64,000 nt of DNA. Origin: Magnetospirillum sp. Its GTDB lineage: Bacteria > Pseudomonadota > Alphaproteobacteria > Rhodospirillales > Magnetospirillaceae. The position numbers and the translations under genes are program-made. This document shows positions 23,282 through 32,735 of the stretch, piece after piece; the first letter of the stretch is position 1, and every line of letters starts with the position of its first letter. The notes beneath the pieces were generated by a model that saw only the letters and a list, made by a program, of their open reading frames with translations, searched no databases and was not told where the DNA came from. The stretch spans positions 310,001 to 374,000 of the forward strand of contig JANQAI010000011.1 in assembly GCA_024707145.1 (NCBI GenBank), written 5' to 3'.

Positions 23282-23390
23282 GTCATGGCCGGGCTTGATC
23301 CGGCCATCCACGTGTTTCCGCAAGAACGTCCTCGGACGCAATCGCTAAGGCTGGCGCCACGTGGATGCCCGGATCAAGTCCGGGCATGAC
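23282..23390. repeat. Dispersed 'GTCATGCCCGG' hairpin repeat, copy 1
   Basis: The left arm starting GTCATGGCCGGGCTTGATCC (23282) and the right arm ending in CAAGTCCGGGCATGAC (23390) are imperfect reverse complements. They enclose about 45 bases and could fold into a long hairpin. It separates two convergent genes and may act as a terminator. Related copies are at 24612 and 29152. Confidence 0.75.
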
Positions 23391-23392
23391 GA

Positions 23393-24580
23393 CTATCGTG
23401 GTGCAAGCACTTCCAGCTGTCTCGGCAGCAGGCACGCGCGGGCGTAGTGCGTTTGCGCCGTCTCCCGCGCGGCCTTCCCCAGCCGGGCGGCAAGCGCCCG
23501 GTCGTCGAGCACCGCCTCGACCCGTTCAGCGATGGCGGGGGCGGAATGGAAGCCGACCAGCAGGCCGTTCACGTTGTCCTCGATCACCTCGCGCACCGGC
23601 GCGGTGTCCGACCCGACGATGGCGCAGCCGCAGGCCAGCGCGTCCATCAGCGACCACGACAGCACGAAAGGCACCGTCAGGTAGACGTGCGCCGAAGAGG
23701 CTTGCAGCAGTGTGCGGTATTGCTCGGCCGGCAGGGTGCCGACGAAGTGCAGGCGGTCCAGGTCCAACTCGGGCAACTCGGCCAGCATGCGCCGTTTCCA
23801 GCTGTCGCCTTCGGGCAAGCGCTCGCCGTAATGGACGCTGTCGTCGCCCGCCACCACCACGTGCAGCCCGGGGCGCCGCCGCTGCAACAGGGCGACGGCG
23901 TGCATGAATTGGGGAAAACCGCGATAGGGCTCCATGCCGCGGGTGGCATAGGTGACGATCTCGGCCGCGCCGTCCAGTCCGGGCAGGCGGGCGGCCGGAT
24001 CGGGGCGATAATAATCGGTGTCCACGCCGTCATGCAGCACCGTGAACAACGGCCGCAGCCGCTCGGGAAACTGGTCGCGCTGGAAGCGGGTGGGTGTCAG
24101 CGCCGCATCGCACTGGGCCAGATCCATCAGCAGGGCGGCGTTGCGGGTGGCGACGCGGCAGCGGTCGTCGGGGGACAGTTGATGGCCGACGAACGCGGTG
24201 TCGGCGCCGGCGCCGTGATAGAACCACTCGAAATAGCCCACCAGCCGGCAGTCCGGCAGCACTTCCTTGATGTACAGCGCCGGGCCCCAGCCGGAATGGG
24301 CACACACCACGTCGGGCACAAAGCCTTCCTGCTTCAACTGGTGGCACAGCCGGTAGACCGCCTGGCCGGTCAGCACGGCGCCCTCCATCCAGCGCAGGTA
24401 GGGATGGATGGAGGCCGTCACCGGGCGCGCCCCGCCATAGACCAGCTTGCGCACGCCAGGCAGCGACCCGCCTTCCTGCGCGGTGGCGAACACCACCTGG
24501 TTGGCCGGGTCGGCGGCCATGGCCATGGCCATGGGGCCGAACTGGCCGGGAAAGGCGTTGTGCAGGAACAGGACGCGCAT
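23393..24580 (-). CDS. Family 4 glycosyltransferase
   Basis: A 395-residue GT-B glycosyltransferase starting MRVLFLHNAFPGQFG. The open frame continues 57 bases upstream, but those residues (MPGSSPGMTG...) come from the repeat element and are not part of the protein. The C-terminal domain has VTYATRGMEPYRGFPQFM (sugar-nucleotide phosphate loop), VVVAGDD, LHFVGTLPAEQYRTLLQ and DALACGCAIVGSDTAPVREVIEDNVNGLL, the E-x7-E-like acceptor/donor region of GT4. The donor and acceptor sugars are unknown. It is placed downstream of the T1SS genes, with another repeat between them. Confidence 0.85.
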   Translation of the reverse strand: MRVLFLHNAFPGQFGPMAMAMAADPANQVVFATAQEGGSLPGVRKLVYGGARPVTASIHPYLRWMEGAVLTGQAVYRLCHQLKQEGFVPDVVCAHSGWGPALYIKEVLPDCRLVGYFEWFYHGAGADTAFVGHQLSPDDRCRVATRNAALLMDLAQCDAALTPTRFQRDQFPERLRPLFTVLHDGVDTDYYRPDPAARLPGLDGAAEIVTYATRGMEPYRGFPQFMHAVALLQRRRPGLHVVVAGDDSVHYGERLPEGDSWKRRMLAELPELDLDRLHFVGTLPAEQYRTLLQASSAHVYLTVPFVLSWSLMDALACGCAIVGSDTAPVREVIEDNVNGLLVGFHSAPAIAERVEAVLDDRALAARLGKAARETAQTHYARACLLPRQLEVLAPR

Positions 24581-24611
24581 GAGGTCACGCCATGCCGGAA
24601 TTGTTCTTCCC

Positions 24612-24711
24612 GTCATGCCCGGACTTGATCCGGGCATCCATGGATCGCCGGGTCGTGAAGTTTACCGCCGGGCTGGCCTTTGGCCAGACCCGGTGGCCCG
24701 GCGATGACGGC
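24612..24711. repeat. Dispersed 'GTCATGCCCGG' hairpin repeat, copy 2
   Basis: GTCATGCCCGGACTTGATCC at 24612 is followed by GGGCATCCATGG and, after a central part, by CCCGGCGATGAC (ending near 24711). It lies between the GT4 gene and hlyD, both on the minus strand, and its edge supplies a false N-terminal extension of the GT4 frame. Confidence 0.7.
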
Positions 24712-24747
24712 AAGAGTGGGGAGCGCACCGAGAGCACGTAAGCCGCC

Positions 24748-26096
24748 TCAATCCTCGCGGAAGGCGCGGCGCATGCTGTCGGTGATGGGCGACACGATGT
24801 AGTCCACCGCCTTGCGGGGGCCGGTGACCAGGAACACCTCGGCCGGCATGCCGGGGGTGATCTCGACCCCGTGCAGTTCGGCCAGCGAGGTGCCTTCCAG
24901 CCGCACCTGGGCGGTGAAATAGGCCTCGCCGGTGCGCTGGTCGACCAGCTTGTCGGCCGCCACCTGCACCACCTTGCCCTCGACCATGGGCACCTTTTTG
25001 GCCTTGAACGCGGTCAGGCGCACATGGGCGGGCAGGCCGGGGCGCACCACGTCGATGTCGAGCGGGCTGACGCGCGCCTCGACGATCAGCGAATCCTCGC
25101 TGGGCACCAGATCCAGGATGGGCTGGCCGGGCGCCACCACGCCGCCGATGGTGAACACCTTCAGATCCACCACCTTGCCGTCCTGGGGCGCGATGATGAC
25201 GGTGCGGCCGCGGACGTCGTTGGCGGCGCGCAGCTTGTCGGACAGTTCGGCGGCCGAGGTCTGGGTGTCCTGGAGTTCCTTGGCGATGTCGCTTTTCCAG
25301 GTGCTGTCGAAATTGGTCCGGTCCAGTTCGACGGCGGCGGTTTCCTGCTGCACGCGGGCGATGTTGGCGGTCAGTTCGCCCTGGCGGCCCCGCAGGTTGG
25401 CGACATCGGCCTGAAGGCTCAGCAGGCGTGGCTTGCGCTCGTAACCCTTGGCGAACAGGTCCTGCACGCCCTTCAGTTCCTCCTGCTTGAAGACCAGGCT
25501 CTGCTGGGTGGCGGCCAGTTGGGCGCGCAGGGCGCTGATCTCCTCGCTCTTCTGCTCGATCTGCCGCTTGCGGATGGCGAGTTGCGCCGTGTGTGTCTCT
25601 GCCCGGCTGTGGAACAGGGTCTCCTCGGCGTGCATGGTCTCGGTCACCGCCGGATCGGTGGCGCGGGCGGTCAGTTCGTCGGGAAAGGCCAGCGCCTCGC
25701 CACGTTGCTCGGCGCGCAGGCGGGCCAGTTTGGCCAGCGCGCTCCAGTACTGGCTCTGCACCTGGCCCAGGGCGGCGTCGGCCTGGGTGCGGTCGAGCAC
25801 CACCAGCGGCTGGCCGGCGCTCACGGTGTCGCCGTCCTTGACGCGGACCTCGCGGACGATGCCGCCTTCCAGATGCTGGATGGTCTTGCGGTGGGTATCC
25901 ACGATCACCGTGCCGGGCGCCACCGCCGCGCTGTCCACGGGAGCCAGGAACATCCACGCGGCGAAGCCGCCGAAGGCGACGGCGACGGTGGCAAGGCCGG
26001 CGAATATCGGCCGGCGCAACGAGGGCTCGTCGTCCTCGATGGCGATGGCACGAGAGGGGAGACGACACGATAGGGAGCGGTGAGGAGTTCGCTCAT
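24748..26096 (-). CDS. Type I secretion membrane-fusion protein, HlyD family (single frameshift)
   Basis: About 450 residues. The start MSELLTAPYRVVSP at 26096 overlaps the stop of the ABC gene (ATGA). Near 26056-26059 (four G on the plus strand) one base is missing; adding it gives ...VVSPSRAIAIEDDEPSLRRPIF. After that come one membrane segment (FAGLATVAVAFGGFAAWMFLAP), the lipoyl-like half motif (HLEGGIVREVRVKDGDTVSAGQPLVVLD), a long periplasmic coiled coil (about residues 110-300), then VIIAPQDGKVVDLKVFTIGGVVAPGQPILDLVP and a C-terminal barrel (GMPAEVFLVTGPRKAVDYIVSPI). This is the PrtE/HlyD architecture. It bridges the ABC transporter to a TolC-like outer-membrane channel, which is not in the window. 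Confidence 0.88.
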
Positions 26097-27819
26097 GCCG
26101 AAGCCTGTCCCGCGCGGAGGCGGGCCTGAGGGTTGCGGGGCAGGGGGTGACGCCGCCGGTAATGCTGGGCATCACCTCGTCGACTGGACCGAACTGCTCG
26201 ACCATGCCGTCGCGCAGCACCAGCAGCTTGTCGACCATGGACATCACCGCCGGCCGATGGGCGGCGACGATCACCGTGGTGCCGGCCCGCTTGGCGGCGA
26301 CCATGGCCTCCACCAGGGCGTGCTCGCCGGTGGAATCCAGGTTGGAATTGGGCTCGTCCAGCACCAGCAGCCGGGGGTTGCCGAACAGCGCGCGGGCCAG
26401 GGCGATGCGTTGGCGCTGGCCGCCCGACAGGGCGAAGCCGCCCTCGCCGACGGGGGTGTCGTAGCCGCGCGGCAACCGGCCGATCAGGTCGTGCACGTCG
26501 GCCAGCTTGGCCGCCGCCACCACGTCCCTGGGATCGGCGTCGCGCATGCGCCCGATGTTCTCGCGCACTGTACCGTCCAGCAGCGATACGCTCTGCGGCA
26601 GGTAGCCGACGTATTGGCCGAAATCGTCGCGGTTCCACAGGAAGACGTTGTGGCCGTCCAGATAGATGCCGCCGGCGGTGGGCTCCCACACGCCCACCAG
26701 CAGGCGCGACAGGCTGGACTTGCCCGAGCCCGACGGCCCGACCACGCCCAGCACCTCGCCCGGCTCGAGGCTGAACGATACGCCCTTGAGCACCGGCTTC
26801 TCGGCCCCCGGCGGCAGGAAGCCCAGCCCGTCCACCAGCAGCCGGCCCGAGGGGGCGGGCAGCACCATCTCCTGGCGGCGGTTGGCACTGGTGGTGAACA
26901 GTTCGCCCACGCGTTTCCACGCGGCGATGGCGAACACCCACTGGCGCCAGCCGTCGATCAATTGCTCGAAGGGCTGGAGCGCGCGGCCGAGCAGGATGGA
27001 GGATGCCACCAACGAGCCCGGAGAGGCCGAACGGTCGAGCACCAGCACCACGCCGGCGGCGATGATGCCGATCTGGATGGCCATGCGGGTGGAACGCGAC
27101 AGCGAGGACAGCAGCTTGGCCCGCGCCGAGCCCCGGTCCAACTGCTTGAGCGCCTGGGCCTGGGCGCGGCGCCAGCGCGCGGTGATGGCCGACAGCATGC
27201 CCATGCCCTCGATCACCTCGGCGTGACGCATGGCCACGCCCACGGTGCCGAACGACTTTGCCAGGGCTGCATTGGCTTCGGCCAGCGGGCGGCGGGTCGC
27301 CACCTCGGCGATGACGCCCAGCCCCACCAGCAGAACCGCCGCGCCCAGCGCGATGCAGCCGTAGACCGGGTGCAGCAGGAACAGCACGCCGATGAACAGG
27401 GGCGTCCACGCCATGTCCAGCGGCACGGTGATGGCCGAGCCGGTGACGAACAGGCGCAACTCGTTGATGTCGCGGGTCGCCTGTGCCGCCTGGGGCGAGC
27501 CGGTGCGCAGCGACTCAGCCACCGCCGCCTCCAGCGCGGGCGCCGAAAGGCGGCGCGTCAGGCTGACGCCCAGCACGGCGAAGATGCGGGCGCGGATGCT
27601 GTCCAGCACGCCCATGGTGGCGATGCCGCCCAGCGTCAGCAGCACCAGCATGATCAGCGTGTCGGTGCTGCGGCTGTTCAGCACGCGGTCATAGACCTGC
27701 AGGGTGAACATGGGCAGGGACAACTGCAGGACGTTGACGAAGCAGCTCAGGAAGGCTGCGAACAGCAGCCCGGTGATGCAGCGGCGGCGGGTCTGGGCCA
27801 GCACTTCGGCGGCGGTCAT
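26093..27819 (-). CDS. Type I secretion ABC transporter/ATPase, PrtD family (frameshift at C-terminus)
   Basis: About 575 residues: an exporter membrane domain with six helices (residues 10-300), then an ATP-binding cassette with Walker A GPSGSGKSS, signature LSGGQRQRIALARAL, Walker B LLVLDEPNSNLDS and the H-loop AAHRP. It lacks an N-terminal peptidase C39 domain, as in PrtD/AprD exporters of RTX proteins with C-terminal signals. Only the last 20 residues are affected by a frameshift in a G run (26143-26147): adding one base gives GVTPLPRNPQARLRAGQASA and a stop overlapping hlyD. The start at 27819 lies 7 bases after the preceding gene, so they share a transcript. Likely cargo is the RTX protein at 35884. 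Confidence 0.9.
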
Positions 27820-27826
27820 GGCGCGC

Positions 27827-29116
27827 TCACGCGTTGGCCGCCTTGGGCAGGGGCTGGCTGGCCCGGCCGCGCAGGCGCTGGTAGATGGCGACATGGCTGC
27901 GGGCGCACTCCCCGTAGCCCAGCGGCCGGCGGATCTTGGCGCGCAGGCGGTCCCACAGGGTGGCGTCGCTCAGCACTTCGGTGAACCGATCCACCAGGTC
28001 CTCGACGGAGCCTACGCGGAAATGCAGGCCGTCGACGCCGTGGCGGATCTTCTCGGCCATGCCGCCGATGTTGCTGCTGATCACCGGGCGGCCGTGGGCG
28101 AACGCCTCCTGGATGACCAGCGGCGAATTCTCCCACCAGATGGAGGGCACGATGACGTAGTCGATGTCCTTCATCAGCGTGGGCATCTCGGGCGCCTTGT
28201 AGGGGCCGTAGAAGCGGGCGCGTCGGCCGGCGCGCTCCATCAGCTGCTTGAAATCCTTCTGGAACTCCTCGGGCTGGTTCTCCAGGTTGCCGCCGAAGAA
28301 CGCCACCGAGGCATCATCGCCCCACACGTCGTCGGGCACGCGGGTGATGGCGTCCAGCAGCACGTGTACGCCCTTGAAGCGGGTGACTTGGCCGAAATAG
28401 GCGAAGCGGCAGCGCCGGCCGCCCTTGGCGATGGGGCGCGGCTTGGCGATGTCGTCGAGGATCAGGCCGTTCTCCAGGAAGGTGCACTTCTCGCGCGGCA
28501 GGCCCCAATCCACGTAGCGGTCGATGAGGAACTGGCTGGGCGAGACGAAGTGGTCGACCATCTCGAAGAAGGTCTTGAGGAACAGCTCGCGCTTCATGAA
28601 CTCGCCCGCCGGGATTTGCGGGAAGCACATGCCGCACTCGGCCGGCGACGAGCGCTGGCACAGGGTGGCCTTGCCGCCGGTCTTCACCATCTGGCCGTGG
28701 TGGTGGCAGATGGACAGGTACTCGTGCAGCGTCACCACGATGGCGATTTCGGGGAAGTGCTTCCTGACCGCGTAGACCGTCTCGACGCCCAGGCCGAGGA
28801 AGTGGTGGAAGTGCACCACGTCGGGGCGGACGTCGGCGATATAGCGCACGAAATCCCGCTCCAGACTTTCCAGGTTGCGGTTGGACAGGCGGAAATGGTC
28901 GTAATCGTTGGCCCAGAACAGCGCCTCGCGCTCCTTCTGGCGCAGTGACATCAGCGCGGTGCCCTTGTGCTTGGCCACCGGCGGACCGACGCGGGCCAGG
29001 TAATGGCTCTCGCAATCGGGCAGGGTGTTCAGGCCCAGATGCAGGTTGTAGGAAGCGACCTCGGCGCCGCCGATGGAGAAGGAGGGGTGGCCGTGGGAGA
29101 CGACAAGCACGCGCAT
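27827..29116 (-). CDS. Family 4 glycosyltransferase (tandem paralogue A)
   Basis: A 429-residue GT-B enzyme (MRVLVVSHGHPSFSIGGAE). The N-terminal domain has VHFHHFLGLGVETVYAVRKHFP, LHEYLSICHHHGQMVK, and the cysteines of CGMCFP. The C-terminal donor site is FAYFGQVTRFKGVHVLLDAI and PSIWWENSPLVIQEAFAHGRPVISSNIGGMAE. It is clearly paralogous to the gene at 31464 (same HHGQMV, CFP-x-I, WWEN-PLVIQEAF motifs). It probably adds hexose units to a surface glycan; specificity is unknown. The ABC transporter gene follows after 7 bases. Confidence 0.87.
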   Translation of the reverse strand: MRVLVVSHGHPSFSIGGAEVASYNLHLGLNTLPDCESHYLARVGPPVAKHKGTALMSLRQKEREALFWANDYDHFRLSNRNLESLERDFVRYIADVRPDVVHFHHFLGLGVETVYAVRKHFPEIAIVVTLHEYLSICHHHGQMVKTGGKATLCQRSSPAECGMCFPQIPAGEFMKRELFLKTFFEMVDHFVSPSQFLIDRYVDWGLPREKCTFLENGLILDDIAKPRPIAKGGRRCRFAYFGQVTRFKGVHVLLDAITRVPDDVWGDDASVAFFGGNLENQPEEFQKDFKQLMERAGRRARFYGPYKAPEMPTLMKDIDYVIVPSIWWENSPLVIQEAFAHGRPVISSNIGGMAEKIRHGVDGLHFRVGSVEDLVDRFTEVLSDATLWDRLRAKIRRPLGYGECARSHVAIYQRLRGRASQPLPKAANA

Positions 29117-29151
29117 GGGGAAATTCCTGCCTTCAGAATTTTGAAGTGGTC

Positions 29152-29250
29152 GTCATGGCCGGGCTTGACCCGGCCATCCACGAAGGGGCCGCAGCTTCGA
29201 CGGTCGAGTGGCGGATGGGCGTGGATGCCCGGAACAAGTCCGGGCATGAC
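29152..29250. repeat. Dispersed 'GTCATGCCCGG' hairpin repeat, copy 3
   Basis: The left arm starting GTCATGGCCGGGCTTGACCC (29152) and the right arm GAACAAGTCCGGGCATGAC (ending 29250) are inverted, with about 40 bases between. It sits in the gap between the degenerate GT2 gene and GT4 paralogue A, both minus strand, and may split the operon or stabilise mRNA ends. Confidence 0.72.
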
Positions 29251-29266
29251 GTGAAGGATGGGGCAC

Positions 29267-31446
29267 TCAGCATGACGTGCCGGCCCATTTGCGGTCGAAG
29301 CCCCACTCGTCGACCAGGCGGCCGGTCTGGCGCCAGTATTCGGGCTCGCTTGTCTCGCCCGGATCGTCCAGGGCCACCATCTCGACGCTGGGCACCCACA
29401 GGCAGGAGAAGCCGGCGGCGCGCAGGCGCAGGAAGAAGTCGGGCCCCTTCCATTCGGCGCCCACATAGTCGCGGGCGAAGCCGCCCATGGCGGCGAACAC
29501 CCGCTTGGGGATCAGGCAGCATTCGATGGTGCCCACCTGCACCGGCACCGGCGCGCCGCCTTCGTCAGGCAGCCAGTGGCGGGCATAGCCGGCGAAGCGG
29601 GTCAGCGCGGTGCGGTCGATGGTGTCGCCGGCGGTGGCGCGGTTGCCGGCGAACTTGATGGATTCGTCCTCCCACAGCAGGGTGGGGCAGACGGCGCCGG
29701 GCGCCTCGGTGGCGAACAGCGGCTTGCCCAGCCGCGACAGCCAGCCCTTGCCGCGCGGCAGCACGCCGGCCGACAGGAACAGCAGCAGCTCGCCCTCGGC
29801 GAAAGCGGCGCCGGCCTCCAGCGCCTCGCACGGGTCCATCTCGTCGCTGGCGACCACCATGCGGCCGAACAGGCCGTAGAAGCGGGCGGCGCGCTGCAGG
29901 CTGGCGCCCAACTGGGTGGCGTTGCCCGGCTGGGCCACCGCCAGGATTTCCACCTGGGCCAGTTCGGGGTCGACCGCGAAGCGGGCCAGGGTGACGTCGA
30001 TGTCATTGGTGCCGCTGGGCACCGGGATGATGGCGGTTACGCGCGGCTTGCGCTCGGTACGGCCGAAGGTGGCGGCCACATGGCAGCGGCGGGCGCCGGG
30101 CAGGCGGGCAGAGGCGGCGGTCACCATGGGGCCAAGCTGGCCGGCGATGACGGCCGAGGCTGCCGCGTGGCGGATGTCGACGCTGGTCAGCATGCGGCGG
30201 ACCAGGGTGCCGGTGGGCGGCGCCACGGGCACCGGCAGGAAGGCCGTGCGTTCGTCGTCGAGCTGGAGTTCCAGAAACCAGGACGCGCCCGCCTCGCACG
30301 AACAGGGCACCGAGGCCAGGAAGCCGTGGGCGTCGTCGCCGGGCAGGATGCGGCCGGCGAACAGCGGGTCGGCACCATAGCCGCTGGACACGTCCGGGCG
30401 GTCGGTGCGGTGCCAGGCCTCGTCCATGCGTTGGCTGAAGCCGGCGGTGTTGCGCAGGCGGATTGCGGTGACGTGGCGCTCGGGGTCCAGCAGCCAGCCG
30501 GTCAGGAACACGCCCGAACCGGCGGTGCCCACCGCCAGGTCGATGGCGGCGCGCACCGGGGCCGACAGCGACGACACCGTCTCGAAGCCCTCGAAGCGCG
30601 GACCGCCCAGGCGCTTGAAGGCGTTGGCGGTGGCAGGCTCCAGGCGCAGCATCGGCAGCATGGCAGCCAAATGGGCCGAAGTCTCGGCCTCGGACAGGAA
30701 GCGGCGGTTCTCGAACACCTCCAGCCGGTGCCAGGACGGTCCCAGGCGGAAGAAGGCGCGGCGGATGCTCCGCCAGTCCATGGCGGTGTCGGCCAACAGG
30801 GTGCTGGGCAGCACGGCGACCATGCCGCGCCCGGCCGAGCCCAGATCGGGCCGGTCGTGAGTGGCGATGACGGCAGTCATGCGGTCGATGCGGCCGGTCT
30901 CGATCACTATCTCGGCGCGGCCGGCGGCCAGATGCATGGACCAGCCCTGGATCACCAGCGCGCCGTCGCTGTGGCCCAGAATTTCCAGATAGCCATCCAG
31001 CGGCACCGCCTTCTCGAACAGGGCGAACAGGGCGGCGCTGCGGCGGGGGTGGGATCTTCCAGCAGAATCTGCTCCAGGAAGCCCAGCAGGGCGGGCTCGC
31101 CCTGGGCCAGGATGGCCAGCTCGGCCAGCAAGCCGGCGAAATCCAGCGACGGACGGGGCGCCTGAAGCTCATAGCGCATGCGCTTGTTGGGGCTGGTCAG
31201 CGTGGCGATGCCACCCAGGCGCATGACCTCCGGGCCGGAAATGGCGGCCACGAACCAGTAGCTTTCCGCGCCCTCGGCCACGCGCGGCCAAGTATGAATA
31301 CGGGCCGTGCCGATCAACTGGCCGCCGATCTTCAACTCACCCGAACCGGGGAGCAGCCGCTCGCTCCACCCGGCCACCAGGGCAAGGTCGTCATCGACCA
31401 GCGCGGCGCCGATCATGGCGCCGGCGGGATTGATGGTCTCGGTCAT
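29267..31446 (-). CDS. Large GT2-like protein with degenerate active site and GW-type beta-domains (single frameshift)
   Basis: About 726 residues. The start at 31446 follows AGGAGTGATCG. Repeated beta-domain echoes occur at LALVAGWSERLLPG, LVIQGWSMHLAAG and FLTGWLLDPERHV. The C-terminal 270 residues are a GT2 fold (PRVTAIIPVPSG, DVTLARFAVDPELAQVEILAVAQ). The metal-binding position reads LSAGVLP where the neighbour at 33583 has LNSDVIP, and the ED base motif (YEDSDLCLKV) is replaced by WKGPDFFLRL, so classical GT2 catalysis is doubtful. The frame breaks at five G on the plus strand (31045-31049); one more base gives EDPTPRRSAALFALFEKAVPLDGYL. It may be a scaffold or inactive paralogue. Confidence 0.72.
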
Positions 31447-31463
31447 CGATCACTCCTCAACGG

Positions 31464-32735
31464 TCACTCGGCCGCCGCCAGGGCGGGGGTTGCCAATATG
31501 TAGAAATCCAGGTGGGCGGCGGCGGTCTCGGCCATGGTGGGCACTTGGGGCAGGCCGGCCAGCAGCCGTTCCCACAGGCCCTCCTCGGTCATGGCGCGGC
31601 GCATGGCATCGGCCAGGCTGCGCGGGTCGCCAACGCGGAAATGCAGGCCCGAGGCGTTGTGCAGCACCGCCTCGGCCATGCCGCCGATGCCGCTGCACAA
31701 CACCGGGCGCATGTGCTGGAAGGCTTCCTGGATGACCAGCGGCGCGTTCTCCCACCACACCGACGGCATCACCACCCAATCCACCGCGCCCATCAAGGCA
31801 GCCATCTCCGCCGCCCGATAGGGGCCGAGGTGCTGGGCCGCCGGCTGGGCCGCCTTGAGGCGCTCGGCGAACTCGGCCTTGAACTCGTCGCTCTGGAACG
31901 GGGTGCCGCCATTGATCAGCAGTTGGAAGTCCAGCCCCTCGGCCTGCAACAGGCGGGCGGCTTCCAGAGCGACGTTGACGCCCTTGAACGGGCTCAGATT
32001 GCCGAAATAGCCGAACACGTTGCGCTTGCCGTCGGGCGACTTGCGCAGGGGCTGCGGCGCCCAGCCGGGGCGGCCGTTGCGGATGACGGCGATGCGGTCG
32101 GCTTCCAGCCCCCAGGCGATGTAGCGCTGGCGCAGGAATTCGCTGGGGGCGATGAACTGATCCACCAGCGAGAACAGCGTCTTCAGGTGCTTCTCGCGTA
32201 GCACGAACTTGTCGGCGCTGATGGCGGGAAAGCACTTGCCGCAGGCGTCGGGGCTGGCCTCGCCGCACAGCTCCATGCCGCCGGCTCTGACCATCTGGCC
32301 GTGATTGGCGCAGATGGCGTAGTAATCGTGCAGCGTGAACACGATGCGGCAACTGGGCAGCAGACGGCGTACCAGGAACAGCGCCTCGACGCCGATCAGC
32401 AGCGCGTGGTGGAAGTGCACCACGTCGGGGCGGAACGACTGCAGCAACTGGGTCAGGTCGGGCACGATGCCGTGCAGGTCCACCTGGGACAGGGTGAAAT
32501 GGTCGAAATGGCCGGCCCACAGCATGACCTCGTCGGCGCTGCGGCCCACGGTCTGGAAATTGGTGCCCGGCTTCTGCTCGCGGTGGACGTTGTTGGTGCA
32601 GGCCAGGAACATGGCCTCGACCGCGCCGCTCGCCTTCATGGCGGCGAACAGGTCGTGGGCGAAGATCTCGCTGCCGCCGGGGTGCAGGCTGGGATGGTTG
32701 TGGGCGATGAACAGGACGCGCGGCTTGGTGCTCAT
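31464..32735 (-). CDS. Family 4 glycosyltransferase (tandem paralogue B)
   Basis: A 423-residue GT-B enzyme (MSTKPRVLFIAHNHPSLHPGGSE). Motifs parallel those of paralogue A: VVHFHHALLIGVEALFLVRRLLP, LHDYYAICANHGQMVR, CGKCFPAIS, FGYFGNLSPFKGV, MPSVWWENAPLVIQEAFQHMRPVLCSGIGGMAE. The start at 32735 overlaps the stop of the methyltransferase gene (ATGA). The retained Cys pairs and the shared HGQMV segment suggest the duplicates work on related acceptors. Confidence 0.87.
   Translation of the reverse strand: MSTKPRVLFIAHNHPSLHPGGSEIFAHDLFAAMKASGAVEAMFLACTNNVHREQKPGTNFQTVGRSADEVMLWAGHFDHFTLSQVDLHGIVPDLTQLLQSFRPDVVHFHHALLIGVEALFLVRRLLPSCRIVFTLHDYYAICANHGQMVRAGGMELCGEASPDACGKCFPAISADKFVLREKHLKTLFSLVDQFIAPSEFLRQRYIAWGLEADRIAVIRNGRPGWAPQPLRKSPDGKRNVFGYFGNLSPFKGVNVALEAARLLQAEGLDFQLLINGGTPFQSDEFKAEFAERLKAAQPAAQHLGPYRAAEMAALMGAVDWVVMPSVWWENAPLVIQEAFQHMRPVLCSGIGGMAEAVLHNASGLHFRVGDPRSLADAMRRAMTEEGLWERLLAGLPQVPTMAETAAAHLDFYILATPALAAAE

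Noticed and set aside
24581..24637. N-terminal extension MPGSSPGMTG... of the GT4 protein
   Set aside because: These residues are translated from the dispersed repeat at 24612; the family N-terminus MRVLFLHN begins at 24580.
24748..27894. A single 1048-residue ABC-HlyD fusion polypeptide
   Set aside because: The continuous frame arises because two missing bases 90 nt apart cancel. The ABC stop and HlyD start overlap (ATGA at 26093-26096) when each run is repaired, giving two normal-length proteins.
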